Source: JAUIKM01 sp964445695
Lineage (GTDB): Bacteria > Bacteroidota > Ignavibacteria > Kapaibacteriales > UBA7675
Direction: 5' to 3'
DNA: 64,000 nt
Assembly: GCA_964445695.1 (NCBI GenBank)
Contig: CAYULF010000001.1
Coordinates: 248,001 to 312,000 of the forward strand
Position numbers and translations under genes: made by a program. The notes beneath the pieces are model-generated. The model made no database searches. It worked only from the letters and a program-made list of their open reading frames with translations, and was not told where the DNA came from. This document shows positions 26,349 to 36,100 of this stretch, piece after piece. Each line of letters opens with the position of its first letter. Positions within the stretch are counted from its first letter, which is position 1.

Positions 26349-28304
26349 ATGAAAAACTGGTTCGCGGCTTTATTGAGTTTCGGTCTTCTCAGCACCGGCC
26401 TGATCGCCGACGACGGCGTCACCGCGTTTAAACGCTCCGGCGACGACCTGGCCAAAGTAAGCGAATTCTTCGACGCCAGATACAAGCCTTTTTACCACGG
26501 CGTCGCCTCCGGCGATCCGCTGAGCGACCGCGTCATCCTGTGGACGCGCGTGACGCCCGAGCAGGACGGCCCCGTAAAAGTGCAGTGGCGCATAGCCACG
26601 GATGTTGACCTGGAAAATGTAGTTAACAGCGGCGAAGTCGAAACCAGCATGGACCGCGACTACACGGTGAAAGTCGACGCCACGGGCCTGCAGGCTAACA
26701 CGACCTACTACTACGGCTTCAGCGCGCTGGGCGCCAATTCGCTGACGGGGCGCACCAAAACCGCACCGACCGCCAAGGTCGACCGCCTGCGCTTCGGCAT
26801 TGTCTCCTGCAGCAATTTTCAACAGGGCTTTTTTAACGCCTACGCGCGCCTGGCGGACCGCAACGACCTGGACGTGATCGTGCACCTGGGCGATTACATC
26901 TATGAGTACGAAGAGGGCGGTTACGGCTACAACGAGACGGCCAAACGCGGCCACGAACCGAAATCGGAAATTGTGACGCTGGAAGACTACCGCGTGCGCT
27001 ACTCCTTCTACCGCCTGGACGAGGATCTGCGCCGCGTGCACCAGCAGCACCCTTTTATCGTGGTGTATGACGACCACGAAACGACCAACGACAGTTACAA
27101 GGACGGCGCGGAGAACCACACGCCGGGCGAAGAAGGCGACTGGAACACACGCAAAAACAACGCCTTGCAGGCCTACTTTGAATGGCTTCCCATCCGCGAG
27201 CAATCCGCCGGATCGCGCCGCACCTACCGCACAATTTCCTACGGCGGCCTGGCGGATCTGATTATGATCGACACACGACTGGAAGGACGTGAAAAACAGT
27301 TGCTGCCCAAGGGCGGCACGGGCGAGATCGACACGGCGGAGTGGTTTAATCCCAACCGCACGATGATGGGCGTTGAGCAGCGCAACTGGTTCCTGCAGCA
27401 GGTGACGCAGTCTCAAGCGCAGTGGAAAGTTGTCGGCAACCAGACGATGATGATGCAGGTGGGCGGTTTCCTGAACCTGGACGCCTGGGACGGTTATCCG
27501 GCCGAGCGCGAGATTATCTTCGGCGCGCTGGCGCAGAACAATGTTAACAACCTTGTCGTGGTAACAGGCGATATCCACTCGACCTGGGCGGGCGAGCTGA
27601 CGAGCAATCCCTGGGACCCGAATGTATACAATGCCGAGACCGCCATGGGCGTTGTCGGCGTGGAATTTGTGACGCCGAGCATTTCCTCGGCCAACCTGAA
27701 CGAAATCAACGACGCACCGCCGCGCAACCCGGTTTCGATCGGCACGGAGAACGCGCTGCTGGGCGGCAACCCGCACATGCGCCTTTGTGAACTGGACTCG
27801 CACGGTTATTTCCTGCTGGACCTGACGTCGGAAGCGGCGCAGGCTGACTGGTGGTACATCGACGAGCTGCTGGAGCCGAGCGATGACGAACACTTCGCTG
27901 CGGCCTGGTCGGTTAACGCCGGTGCATCGCAACTGCAATCGCAGTCGACTCCGCGCCCGGACCGCGCCAACGCACCGATTCCCGCTCCCTCCGACCCGCC
28001 GGTTTCGACGGGCTTGGAAGATCAGCCGACTGTTAACAACTCCGGCGTGGTGATCATGAGTCATTATCCGAACCCGAGCACTTCGGAGACGACGCTGCAC
28101 TACATGCTGGCGCGCGGCGGCGAGGTCGAGATCGACTTGTTTAACATCCGCGGCGAGCTGGTGAAACAACTGCTGCGTACAACGCAGGAGGCCGGCGCAT
28201 ACACGTTTAACTTTTCGACGGCGGAATACGGCAGCGGCTTCTATCGCTGTGAAATACGGACTGCGACCGGATCGGCCGGCCGCACGATAAATATTATTCG
28301 CTAA
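26349..28304 (+). CDS. PhoD-like alkaline phosphatase with T9SS sorting tail
   Basis: A 651-residue protein. A short signal (WFAALLSFGLLSTGLIA) precedes a PhoD_N-like beta domain with FYHGVASGDPLSDRVILWTRVTP. The metallophosphatase core follows: GIVSCSNFQQGFFNAY, VIVHLGDYIYEYEEGGYG, VVYDDHETTNDSYKDGAEN and VVTGDIHSTWAGEL, which supply the Asp, His and Cys metal ligands of PhoD. The last 80 residues are a Por-type tail (SHYPNPSTSETTLHYML...GFYRCEIRTATG). It would release phosphate from organic phosphodiesters or monoesters at the cell surface. AAGGGG lies just upstream of the ATG. No PhoB-type box was recognised upstream. Confidence 0.92.
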   Translation: MKNWFAALLSFGLLSTGLIADDGVTAFKRSGDDLAKVSEFFDARYKPFYHGVASGDPLSDRVILWTRVTPEQDGPVKVQWRIATDVDLENVVNSGEVETSMDRDYTVKVDATGLQANTTYYYGFSALGANSLTGRTKTAPTAKVDRLRFGIVSCSNFQQGFFNAYARLADRNDLDVIVHLGDYIYEYEEGGYGYNETAKRGHEPKSEIVTLEDYRVRYSFYRLDEDLRRVHQQHPFIVVYDDHETTNDSYKDGAENHTPGEEGDWNTRKNNALQAYFEWLPIREQSAGSRRTYRTISYGGLADLIMIDTRLEGREKQLLPKGGTGEIDTAEWFNPNRTMMGVEQRNWFLQQVTQSQAQWKVVGNQTMMMQVGGFLNLDAWDGYPAEREIIFGALAQNNVNNLVVVTGDIHSTWAGELTSNPWDPNVYNAETAMGVVGVEFVTPSISSANLNEINDAPPRNPVSIGTENALLGGNPHMRLCELDSHGYFLLDLTSEAAQADWWYIDELLEPSDDEHFAAAWSVNAGASQLQSQSTPRPDRANAPIPAPSDPPVSTGLEDQPTVNNSGVVIMSHYPNPSTSETTLHYMLARGGEVEIDLFNIRGELVKQLLRTTQEAGAYTFNFSTAEYGSGFYRCEIRTATGSAGRTINIIR

Positions 28305-28363
28305 AAGACTATCTCGGACCAAACACCGTCGGGCCCGCCCCGCCCGTCAAAAATCCACCTCCC

Positions 28364-28402
28364 TAACGGCGAAGCGTTTGTGCGTTTCGCCGTTATGCTT
28401 TT
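28364..28402 (+). terminator. Terminator of the PhoD-like gene
   Basis: A 13-bp stem TAACGGCGAAGCG / CGTTTCGCCGTTA (one G-T pair) with a 6-base loop, followed by TGCTTTTA, 60 bases past the stop of the phosphatase gene. Confidence 0.75.
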
Positions 28403-29333
28403 AAAGGGGTGATGTTAACAAGAATATCTCGAAAATTACGATCAGGCTTAACACACCATCGGCATGCCGTCGATTCATAGCTAAGTCGCGGCCACCAAAA
28501 CGCTGTCGTTTGGACCACAGTCAACGGTGACGACTGACGACAACTCAACTGCGGGACTTCTCCGCGTTCCGGCATACCCAAACTCAGCGCGAAATCGCCG
28601 TGGCCCGATGTGTTTACCTGGCAGCCGCAGCAGAATACGATACAGGTTGGTGCAACATGATTTTACATGAGGTTTTCGGGGAATGTTGATTATGTCGGCG
28701 ATTGACTGAAATCAGCACTATTGGAATTGCAGGTCAGGCAGGATTGAGTAATTACAGCCTGTTTTGTTTGAAGGGAACTTCAAGAATTATTCGTCAACTG
28801 CTGCTGTTCATCTCATCAGAGCATCAATTTGCTATGTGATTGCTGAATTCTGGCAAAATTCTCAGGAATCAGTCTGATCATAGTTCGAAAAGCCGTACTT
28901 TTAGTGCCAGATGTCCGTGACAGTGCAGAGAGCACAAATAGTAGAACAGAAGTTCTTAAATGGAATTCCGGCATCAAATTTTATCAGTTTTATCACATAA
29001 TCGATGTAACTTAGTCGATGATTTTGCTATTTTGACCTAAGAACGTCAATAAATTACCAGACTTCGTTACATACCAGAATCTTTGATATCAGGTGTTGTC
29101 ATGGTTTGGATGCACCAGCATCCTGCAATTCAGTCCAAAAAAAATGAGCTTAAAACCAAATCTTAAAATTTCTTTAACAATAAACCATACTACAGGAGGA
29201 ACTCTCTACAATCTCTCAGGTGAGTAACAGACAGTCCCACTGAATACCCTCACCTCATTCTCTTTATCGCGCATCAACAAAAAGTCTTTAGCGCGGTAAG
29301 CAAGTAGTCTACTTATAAAATTCTGGAGTAAAC
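28403..29333. other. AT-rich intergenic region, no supported gene
   Basis: More AT-rich than the flanking genes. I see only very short open frames: one of 22 codons after AAAGGGGTG near 28409, and one of 27 codons at 29144-29227 without a ribosome site. No RNA gene or repeat recognised. The right end supplies the leader of the lipoprotein gene. Confidence 0.4.
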
Positions 29334-30059
29334 ATGAAACCGATTTTGCTTAAAACAGCATCTGTAGTTAATATTTTTACCATTCTGATTGTCACTTGCA
29401 GCGGGCTGTCTTCCTGCAGTTCTACCGATGAGCCCGTAGCACCGAATAAAGACAATGCGTCAGAACCTGGTAAGCCGCTGGCAATTGGTGATGAAATTCT
29501 TATCAATACTCATGCCAAACAACTGCTGTCATTGCGAAACGAGATGTCGGATCACGTACTCGAAGTAGATCCGGATATTGAAGAGCTAAGAAACGCCTTT
29601 CTTGCCAACGACGAAGCGTTGATACGCTCGGTGTTGCAACTTACTCAGACTCAAGTTGATTCGCTCGACTCTATTCTGACATACCACAGGCAAGGATTGA
29701 TCAACGCTTTTCCGGAGCTTGAATTGTGCGCCGAGGAAATCGTGATGCCTGATTATGAAGTGTCCACAAATCAGTTTTTTGACAATTTTGACTACTACAT
29801 GCTGCCTGTTGAGGAAATTGCTACGGAACAGGGAAATGAAAAGAAACCTTCCGATACAATTCTGGCGACTGCAAGCGAAGTCAACTGTCAGTGGGGACCA
29901 TTTTTTGCGACTCTCGTGGCATGCGCAGGCACAGGACCGTTCATATACTGGTTGTGCGCCTATGCGGCAATTTGCGGCTTTTGCAATGGAGGATGGGTTG
30001 AAGATGCTTGTGGTCGCGATATTGAGATAGGAGGAGGAGGCTCCTGCATCGGCGACTGA
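29334..30059 (+). CDS. Lipoprotein with bacteriocin-like (fulvocin C/halocin-type) Cys-rich C-terminus
   Basis: A 241-residue protein with a lipoprotein signal (FTILIVTCSGLSSC, lipobox Cys at about residue 28). Residues 45-190 are hydrophilic and helical (HAKQLLSLRNEM...DEALIRSVLQLTQTQVDSL). The last 55 residues change sharply: a hydrophobic, Cys/Gly/Trp-rich segment with CQWGPFFATLVACAG, WLCAYAAICGFC and a final GGGGSC. This resembles the proteins annotated bacteriocin fulvocin C-related in Bacteroidetes, and more loosely the halocin C8-like domain. The helical part may act as propeptide or immunity region. GGAG is six bases before the ATG. A small membrane protein follows after 87 bases. 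The bacteriocin role is inference from the C-terminal pattern. Confidence 0.65.
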   Translation: MKPILLKTASVVNIFTILIVTCSGLSSCSSTDEPVAPNKDNASEPGKPLAIGDEILINTHAKQLLSLRNEMSDHVLEVDPDIEELRNAFLANDEALIRSVLQLTQTQVDSLDSILTYHRQGLINAFPELELCAEEIVMPDYEVSTNQFFDNFDYYMLPVEEIATEQGNEKKPSDTILATASEVNCQWGPFFATLVACAGTGPFIYWLCAYAAICGFCNGGWVEDACGRDIEIGGGGSCIGD

Positions 30060-30146
30060 TTGCCAATTCGCTTTCAATTTTTTACCGACCTTCTATTTTA
30101 CATTAACACTACATGAACTAACCCACAAATTTCGGAGAAATACATC

Positions 30147-30407
30147 GTGTCCACATTTATTATAGTTGCAATAGTTGTGCTGATTGGCGCGCTCGTTTTA
30201 TTCATGCGCGACAAATGGAATAAACCTCCATTTCAACTGATTGCCATTATTTACCTTTCGGCGGCGGCCGGCTACTTTCTTGCCAATTCAATCAGCGATG
30301 AAGCTTACCGCACCGCTCACTTGTTTGCCATGGCGCTTTGCATCGTTCTACTGGCAATTCGCGTAAAAAAACAGATCTCTCATTCGGCGCCTGGCATGAT
30401 AAATTAA
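30147..30407 (+). CDS. Small membrane protein, possible immunity partner
   Basis: An 86-residue protein starting with GTG, with GGAG about ten bases upstream. It has three hydrophobic segments: IIVAIVVLIGALVLFM, FQLIAIIYLSAAAGYFLA and LFAMALCIVLLAIRV, ending in a short basic and polar tail. No family recognised. It lies between the bacteriocin-like lipoprotein gene and a clear terminator, so the two share a transcript. Small membrane proteins in this position often give immunity to a co-encoded bacteriocin, but nothing in the sequence proves that here. Confidence 0.65.
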   Translation: MSTFIIVAIVVLIGALVLFMRDKWNKPPFQLIAIIYLSAAAGYFLANSISDEAYRTAHLFAMALCIVLLAIRVKKQISHSAPGMIN

Positions 30408-30424
30408 ACAATGACTTTTGAGAT

Positions 30425-30460
30425 ACCCCTGATGCGATGCGTCAGGGGTGTTTCATTTTT
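30425..30460 (+). terminator. Rho-independent terminator of the lipoprotein unit
   Basis: Stem ACCCCTGA / TCAGGGGT (30425-30432 with 30442-30449), extendable inward to about 11 pairs, followed by GTTTCATTTTTT, 18 bases after the stop of the small membrane protein. Confidence 0.8.
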
Positions 30461-30653
30461 TGAGAAGCTCGCACCACTCCACTCTTCCCTCCCGCCGACG
30501 AGCAAAAGTCAAAAAAAGCAAGCCACGCCACGCGGGGCGAAGCGCTCATGAAGGCCGCCCCACGTCCGTAAGACTCGCTCTTCCAATCACCCCAAAAACA
30601 AAATAATGCGTAAATTCGGAGCTGAATCGGAGCATCAAACCGGAGACTTTGCA

Positions 30654-31166
30654 ATGAAGATTGAACAAGCCGCCGCCCAGCTGGAACGCAGCGCCGAAAT
30701 GATCCGCGTGTTTGCCGAAGGCGTCGATCCCGCCGATGCCGTTAAAAAGCCCGCGCCCGACAAATGGTCCATCATCGAGGTGCTCGGCCACCTGCTGCTG
30801 GAAGAACAGCAGGACTTCCGCCCGCGCATGGAGCTCATTATTTACCGCCCCGGCGTCGATCTTCCGCCGCTGGACGTCGATGCCGCCGTCAAAGCCGCGC
30901 GCCTGCAAACGCAAAAACTGGACCTGGTCATTCGTCTGTTCCTACAGGAACGCGACACCTCCCTGCGGTGGCTGCGCACTCTTGAAAACGAGGTGCTGGA
31001 ACGCTACCACGAGCACCCCGAATTCGGCCGCCTTTCCTGCGGCGACCTGCTCCACTCCTGGGTTGCCCACGATCTGTTGCACCTGCGTCAACTGCTCAAA
31101 CTGCAGCACGGCCTCGTTGAAGCCGCATCGGAACCCTATGGAATCGGCTACGCCGGAGCCTGGTAA
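30654..31166 (+). CDS. DinB-family (DinB_2-like) protein
   Basis: A 170-residue four-helix-bundle protein. The ATG at 30654 has GGAG eight bases before it; an in-frame ATG at 30606 lacks a site. Family features: KWSIIEVLGHLLLEEQQDF with the first metal His, then a long helix (KLDLVIRLFLQERDTSLRWLRTL), and a C-terminal HSWVAHDLLHLRQL with the further metal-binding histidines. DinB/YfiT-type proteins bind divalent metal and include thiol-dependent transferases; the substrate here is unknown. It is monocistronic, ending 35 bases before the MarR control region. Confidence 0.82.
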   Translation: MKIEQAAAQLERSAEMIRVFAEGVDPADAVKKPAPDKWSIIEVLGHLLLEEQQDFRPRMELIIYRPGVDLPPLDVDAAVKAARLQTQKLDLVIRLFLQERDTSLRWLRTLENEVLERYHEHPEFGRLSCGDLLHSWVAHDLLHLRQLLKLQHGLVEAASEPYGIGYAGAW

Positions 31167-31180
31167 ACCCGCTGAAAAAT

Positions 31181-31205
31181 CCCTTTAAATCCGCTCTTGT
31201 TTGTC
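31181..31205 (+). repeat. 25-bp intergenic repeat, copy A
   Basis: CCCTTTAAATCCG followed by CTCTTGTTTGTC. It matches 54852-54876 at 23 of 25 positions. It lies between the DinB-family gene and the MarR promoter. Confidence 0.5.
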
Positions 31206-31211
31206 ATTGAG

Positions 31212-31243
31212 TTTGCAGGCAAGTGCCGCTTTGCCTATTTTTG
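31212..31243 (+). promoter_or_regulatory. Bacteroidetes-type promoter of the MarR gene
   Basis: TTTG at 31212-31215 and TATTTTTG at 31236-31243 are separated by 20 bases, matching the TTTG-N19/20-TAnnTTTG promoter of Bacteroidetes primary sigma factors. Transcription would start near 31250, inside the palindrome at 31245-31266, and before the GTG at 31279. Confidence 0.55.
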
Positions 31244-31244
31244 C

Positions 31245-31266
31245 AATAGTTGAATATGCAACAATT
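31245..31266 (+). promoter_or_regulatory. Probable MarR operator
   Basis: An imperfect palindrome centred on GTTGAATATGCAAC, resembling the AGTTGCATATGCAACT-type sites of MarR-family regulators. It overlaps the inferred transcription start of the MarR gene, so bound protein would block its own promoter. Confidence 0.55.
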
Positions 31267-31278
31267 CCGGCGGAAGCG

Positions 31279-31767
31279 GTGGAACAGGAAAAAACCAGCA
31301 TTTGGGACCCGCGCGAAGAAGGCGCGCTGTACGAGCGCGAGCAGTCTCTTGGCTACCAACTGGCGCGCGCCAATCGCACGCTTGTAAACCGCATCAACCG
31401 CGCTTTTGCGCAGGCGGGACACGAGCTGACGATTGAACAGTGGGGCCTGATGAAAGATATCAGTCTCAACGACGGACTGCCGCAGGCGCACCTGGTCGAC
31501 TGCGCCTGCAAAGACAAAACGAGCGTGACGCGCCTGCTGGAAGGTCTTGAGCGGCGCGACCTCGTCCGGCGCTCCACCGACGAACACGACCGTCGCCAGA
31601 AGAAAGTTTTCCTGACCGCGAGCGGCACGGCGCTGCTCGAACAACTCTTCCCCATCGTGCACGCGGCGCAGGCCGATGTGACGGAAGGCATCTCCGGTAA
31701 AGACCTGGCAACGGCGCGCAAGGTTCTGCGACAGGTGTATCTGAACGACAAGCAGGATTCGACCTGA
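31279..31767 (+). CDS. MarR-family transcriptional regulator
   Basis: About 162 residues if started at GTG 31279 (GCGGAAG five bases upstream). The frame is open from 31201, but the inferred promoter and operator at 31212-31266 make an upstream start unlikely. The winged helix is standard: LTIEQWGLMKDISLNDGLPQAHLVDCACKDKTSVTRLLEGLERRDLVRRSTDEHDRRQKKVFLTASG, with the DxRxK wing motif. Flanking helices form the dimer interface. The next genes are an RND efflux set and an MFS pump, so it most likely represses efflux and responds to a phenolic or other lipophilic compound. Confidence 0.9.
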   Translation: MEQEKTSIWDPREEGALYEREQSLGYQLARANRTLVNRINRAFAQAGHELTIEQWGLMKDISLNDGLPQAHLVDCACKDKTSVTRLLEGLERRDLVRRSTDEHDRRQKKVFLTASGTALLEQLFPIVHAAQADVTEGISGKDLATARKVLRQVYLNDKQDST

Positions 31768-31952
31768 TTCCCCGACAAAACACCCTTTGTTAAACACGCA
31801 TACGACCAGTCTTTTCAGCACAACAGCGCGATGGTTGTACATCCGCCCGCTCCGGAGCACAACGGTCGACATTTTCGCAACATTCCCCAAATTTTCTACC
31901 GGAATGTTTAATCATTTCGGCACGTCACTCTGAACGAGACATTAAACAAACC

Positions 31953-33155
31953 ATGAAACTCTTTTTCCAGATCCTGATTCCGCTGGTGATTGTAGCAGCT
32001 TGTGTTATGATCGGCAGTGCGATCTTCGAGATGTTCCAGGATGAAGAACGGCCCGCGCCGCCGCAAACAGTTAAACTCGTGCACACGCAAACCGTGCACC
32101 CCACCGACAACGCCTATCCGATCGAAGCCTTCGGCAAACTGGTTTCCGCCAGCCCGGTCGACCTGATCAGCGAAGTGGAAGGCAGCCTCCAGGCGGGCGA
32201 CGTCCGGTTTATCCCCGGACAAAACTTCCGCAAAAACGACGTGCTGCTGCGCATCGACAGCCGGCAAGCACAACTGAACCTCAACAGTACCAAGAGCGAC
32301 TACCTGAACGCGCTCGCGACAGTGCTGCCGGAAATCAAGATTGACTTCCCCAATGAGTTCCCCGTCTGGGAGCGCTACTTTAATTCCTGCAATTTCGAGT
32401 CGGAGCTGGCGGAATTGCCGCCGGCGTCCAACCAGAAGATTAAACTGTTTCTCTCGCGCTTTGACGTGTACAAACTGTACTTCTCGATCAAACGCCTCGA
32501 AATTGATCTGGAAAAACACACGATCCGCGCGCCGTTTAACGGCTCGATCGTCAGCACCGACCTGCGCGTCGGCTCCACCGTACGCGCCGGAACACGCCTC
32601 GGACGCATCATCAGCCTGGATCAGCTTGAGGTTGAAGTCTCCGTGCCGGCCGAAAATGTCGCAGCCATCGATCGCGAAGCAAGCGTGATGTTAAGCTCCA
32701 GCGAAATTGAAGGCCGGTGGGAAGGCCGCATCCTGCGCGTCGGCGACGTCATCGACGATCGCACGCAATCGGTGCCCGTCTATCTGTCGATAAGCAGCAT
32801 GGATCGCAATAAACTCTACGACGGCGTTTTCCTTCAGGCCAGCTTTGGCGGCAAAGCCATTCCCGCTTCGGTGATGGTCCCGCGTAAAGCCGTCTACGAA
32901 AACCGCTATGTCTACGTAGTTGAAAATGGTGCGCTGCTGACGCGCGAAATCCAGATTGGACGCAGCCTGAACGACAAACTCATCGTGCGCGGCGGACTGC
33001 AGGACGGCGACACCGTGGTAACGGACGTATTACAGGGCGCCTATGACGGCATGCCCGTGCGTTCGACCGTTTCCGCCGCAAACAACGCCGGTACCGCGCC
33101 CGCCGAAGCAGCAACGGCTGAACAGCCCGAGGCCGAAGCGGAGGTGCGCCAATGA
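31953..33155 (+). CDS. RND efflux periplasmic adaptor (membrane fusion protein)
   Basis: A 400-residue HlyD/AcrA-type adaptor. An N-terminal membrane anchor (IPLVIVAACVMIGSAIF) leads to the lipoyl half-motifs GKLVSASPVDLISEVEGSL and KHTIRAPFNGSIVSTDLRVGSTVRAG, separated by a helical hairpin of about 90 residues. A beta-barrel follows (LDQLEVEVSVPAENVAAI), then a membrane-proximal domain (PRKAVYENRYVYVVENG...VRGGLQDGDTVV). The Ala/Glu-rich tail overlaps the start of the RND gene (ATGA), so the two are translated together. It bridges the inner-membrane pump to the TolC-like channel two genes on. Confidence 0.92.
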   Translation: MKLFFQILIPLVIVAACVMIGSAIFEMFQDEERPAPPQTVKLVHTQTVHPTDNAYPIEAFGKLVSASPVDLISEVEGSLQAGDVRFIPGQNFRKNDVLLRIDSRQAQLNLNSTKSDYLNALATVLPEIKIDFPNEFPVWERYFNSCNFESELAELPPASNQKIKLFLSRFDVYKLYFSIKRLEIDLEKHTIRAPFNGSIVSTDLRVGSTVRAGTRLGRIISLDQLEVEVSVPAENVAAIDREASVMLSSSEIEGRWEGRILRVGDVIDDRTQSVPVYLSISSMDRNKLYDGVFLQASFGGKAIPASVMVPRKAVYENRYVYVVENGALLTREIQIGRSLNDKLIVRGGLQDGDTVVTDVLQGAYDGMPVRSTVSAANNAGTAPAEAATAEQPEAEAEVRQ

Positions 33156-36100
33156 AGTCAATCATCACCCTGTTTGTTCGCTATCCGGTCCTGTCGAACC
33201 TGCTGATGTTCAGCATTTTTGTGTTCGGTCTGATCGCGATGTTCAGCATGAAGTTCGCCTTCTTCCCAGAGATACCGCCGAATCAGATCTTCATCCAGGT
33301 GGCGTATCCCGGCGCTTCGCCCGAAGAAGTGGAAGAAGGAGTCGTGTTAAAAATCGAAGAGAATGTCGACGGTCTCGAAGGCGTCGAACGCGTCACCTCC
33401 GTCTCGCGTGAAAACTTCGGCCAGGTAACGATCGAAATCCTGACCGACGCGGAATTGGACAAGGTGTTAACCGACGTGAAAAACGCGGTGGACCGCATCA
33501 ACTCCTTCCCCGTCGGCGCGGAAAAACCGGTCGTATTTGAACAGACCTTCCGCCGCAATGCCGCCTCCGTAGCCATCTACGGCGACGCCGACCTTGTTAA
33601 CATGAAATACATCGTCGAGGATCTGCGCGACCGCATGCTGGCCTCCGACCAGATCTCGCAGGTGGAAGTCTCCGGGCTGCCCAAACTCGAGTTTTCCGTT
33701 GAAGTCTCCGAGTCCGACCTGCAGCGCTACAACCTGACGTTCAGCGAGATCTCGCGCGCCATCGCCGCGTCCAACGTCAACATTTCCGGCGGCAAGTTTG
33801 AAACCGCCGACGAGGAAATCCTGATCCGCGCGCGCGGACGCAACTACTATGCCTCCGAACTGGCTCAGTTGGTCGTACGCGCCAATCCCGACGGCACCGT
33901 CGTGCGCCTGGGCGACGTGGCCGAGTTGAAAGAACGCTGGGAAGATGTGCCCGACCGCACGCGCTACAACCAGCGCACGGCGGTTGTATTAAACGTTCAG
34001 AAAACGCGCAGCGAAGACATCATCGACATCGTCGACGAAGTGGAAAACCTCGTCGCCGATTTTAACGCAACCAACCCCGTCGTCGTCGCCGAAGTAATCG
34101 ACGACCAGACGATCGGCCTGCGTCAGCGCATTGACCTGCTGATGAGCAATGGCCTCTACGGCCTCGTTTTTGTGATTCTGGCGCTGAGTTTCTTCATGAA
34201 CCTGCGCATCGCCGGTTGGGTGTCCGTCGGGATTCCCTTCTCCTTTGCGGGCATGTTTATCGTCGCTTTTCTGAGCGGAATAACAATTAACGTCATCTCG
34301 ACTTTCGGGATGATCATCGTGATTGGTATTCTGGTCGATGACGCAATTGTCGTCGGCGAAAATATCTACGCCAAATTTGAAAAGGGTTTACCGCCGTTCC
34401 GCGCCGCTGTGGAAGGCACGATGGAAGTCATCGGCCCGGTGACGACGTCGATTCTGACGACGGTGCTGGCGTTCATGCCCTTTTTCTTTCTCGATGGTTT
34501 TCTCGGCAAATTCATCTGGCACATGGCGCTGGTCGTCATCGCCTCGCTGATGTTCTCGTTGGTTGAAGCCTTTTTCATCCTGCCCGGTCACCTGGCGCAC
34601 TCCAAAGGTCTGCGGCCGCACAATCAGGACGGCAAGGTTCGCAAGGCAATTGAAAAATTCATCGACTTTGTAACGAACCGGATTTACGGCCCGATACTCG
34701 ACTTTGCGATGACCTGGCGCTACAGTATGGTCGTCGCGCCGATCGGTTTGTTTATCGTCACGATCGCCCTGCTCGGCACGGGCGTCATCCGCGCAACCTT
34801 TTTCCCCTTCATCGACGGCGACAACCTGCCGGTTAACATTTCACTTGTTGAAGGGCGGCAGGAACGCGATACCGACTCGATTTTAACGCTGATCGAAAAC
34901 GCCGCCTGGAAGTTGAACAAGGAGTTAAAAGCCGAGCGCGCCGACGGCAAAGACGTCGTCATCGGCGCACGCCTGGACGTCGGCTCCAACGACTTCGGCG
35001 AGACAGGCAGCCACACGGGCAAACTGGACCTGCTCCTGCTCGACGGCGAACAGCGCGACATGGAGTCGATGGCTATAGCAGGCCGTCTACGCGCCGCCGT
35101 GGGACCGCTGCCGGGCGTGCAGAATATCTCCTTCGGCCGCACGAGTTTCTTCGGCAAACCGATTTCCGTCAGCCTGCTCGGTACGGATCCGGCAGAGCTA
35201 AACCTGGCGCGCAACAAGTTGAAAACCGCGCTCGAGAAAATGCCGGAGTTAAAAGACGTCACGGAGACGGGACGCGACGGCCGACGCGAAATCGACATCA
35301 CGCTTAAACCGCGGGCGCACGCGCTCGGTTTAACACTGCAAGACGTCGCCGGACAGGTGCGTCAGGGTTTCTTCGGCGAGGAAGTGCAGCGCATCCAGCG
35401 CGGCCGCGACGAGATCCGCGTGTGGGTTCGCTACAACAACACGGACCGCGCCTCGCTCGGATTTATCGATCGCATGCGCATCCGCACGGCCGACGGCGCG
35501 GAGTATCCCTTCTCCGAACTGGCGACCTACTCGCTGGAACGCGGACTCAGCCAGATCAACCGCCTCAACCGCATGCGCGAGGTTAAAGTTGAGGCCGCGC
35601 TGGCGGACATCAACGATGACCTGCCGCCGATTCTGGCCAAGGTAAGCGGACAGATCGTTCCTGAAATTCTGAAGAGCACACCCGGCGTGCGCGCCTCGTT
35701 CGAAGGCCAGAGCCGCGACCGCAACAAACAGTTTGCCTCGATGCAGCGCGCATTTCCGCTGGCCTTTGTGGGCATCTTCCTCATTATTGTCGTTGTGTTC
35801 AGATCGGCCTGGCAGGCGCTGTTGGTGATGTCGCTGATTCCCTTCGGCATTCTTGGCGCTATCTGGGGCCACCACGTGGCAGGCATCCAGTTAAACATTC
35901 TTTCGATCTACGGCGTCATCGCGCTTTCCGGGATTATTGTCAACGACAGTATTGTGTTAATCGACAAAATCAATCGCAATCTGCGCCAAGGCATGCGGGT
36001 ACGCGAAGCCGTGCGCGACGCCGGCCTTGCGCGTCTGCGGCCGATTTTGTTAACCACGCTGACGACGGCTCTCGGTCTGGCTCCGATTATCATGGAGAAG

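Noticed and set aside
26370..28322. 650-codon open frame antisense to the PhoD-like gene
   Set aside because: It mirrors the phosphatase gene almost exactly; its sequence is Arg/Val/His-rich with no domain. It is a shadow produced by GC-rich codon use.
29144..29227. 27-codon frame upstream of the bacteriocin-like lipoprotein
   Set aside because: No Shine-Dalgarno site and no conserved feature; could be a leader peptide, but nothing supports it.
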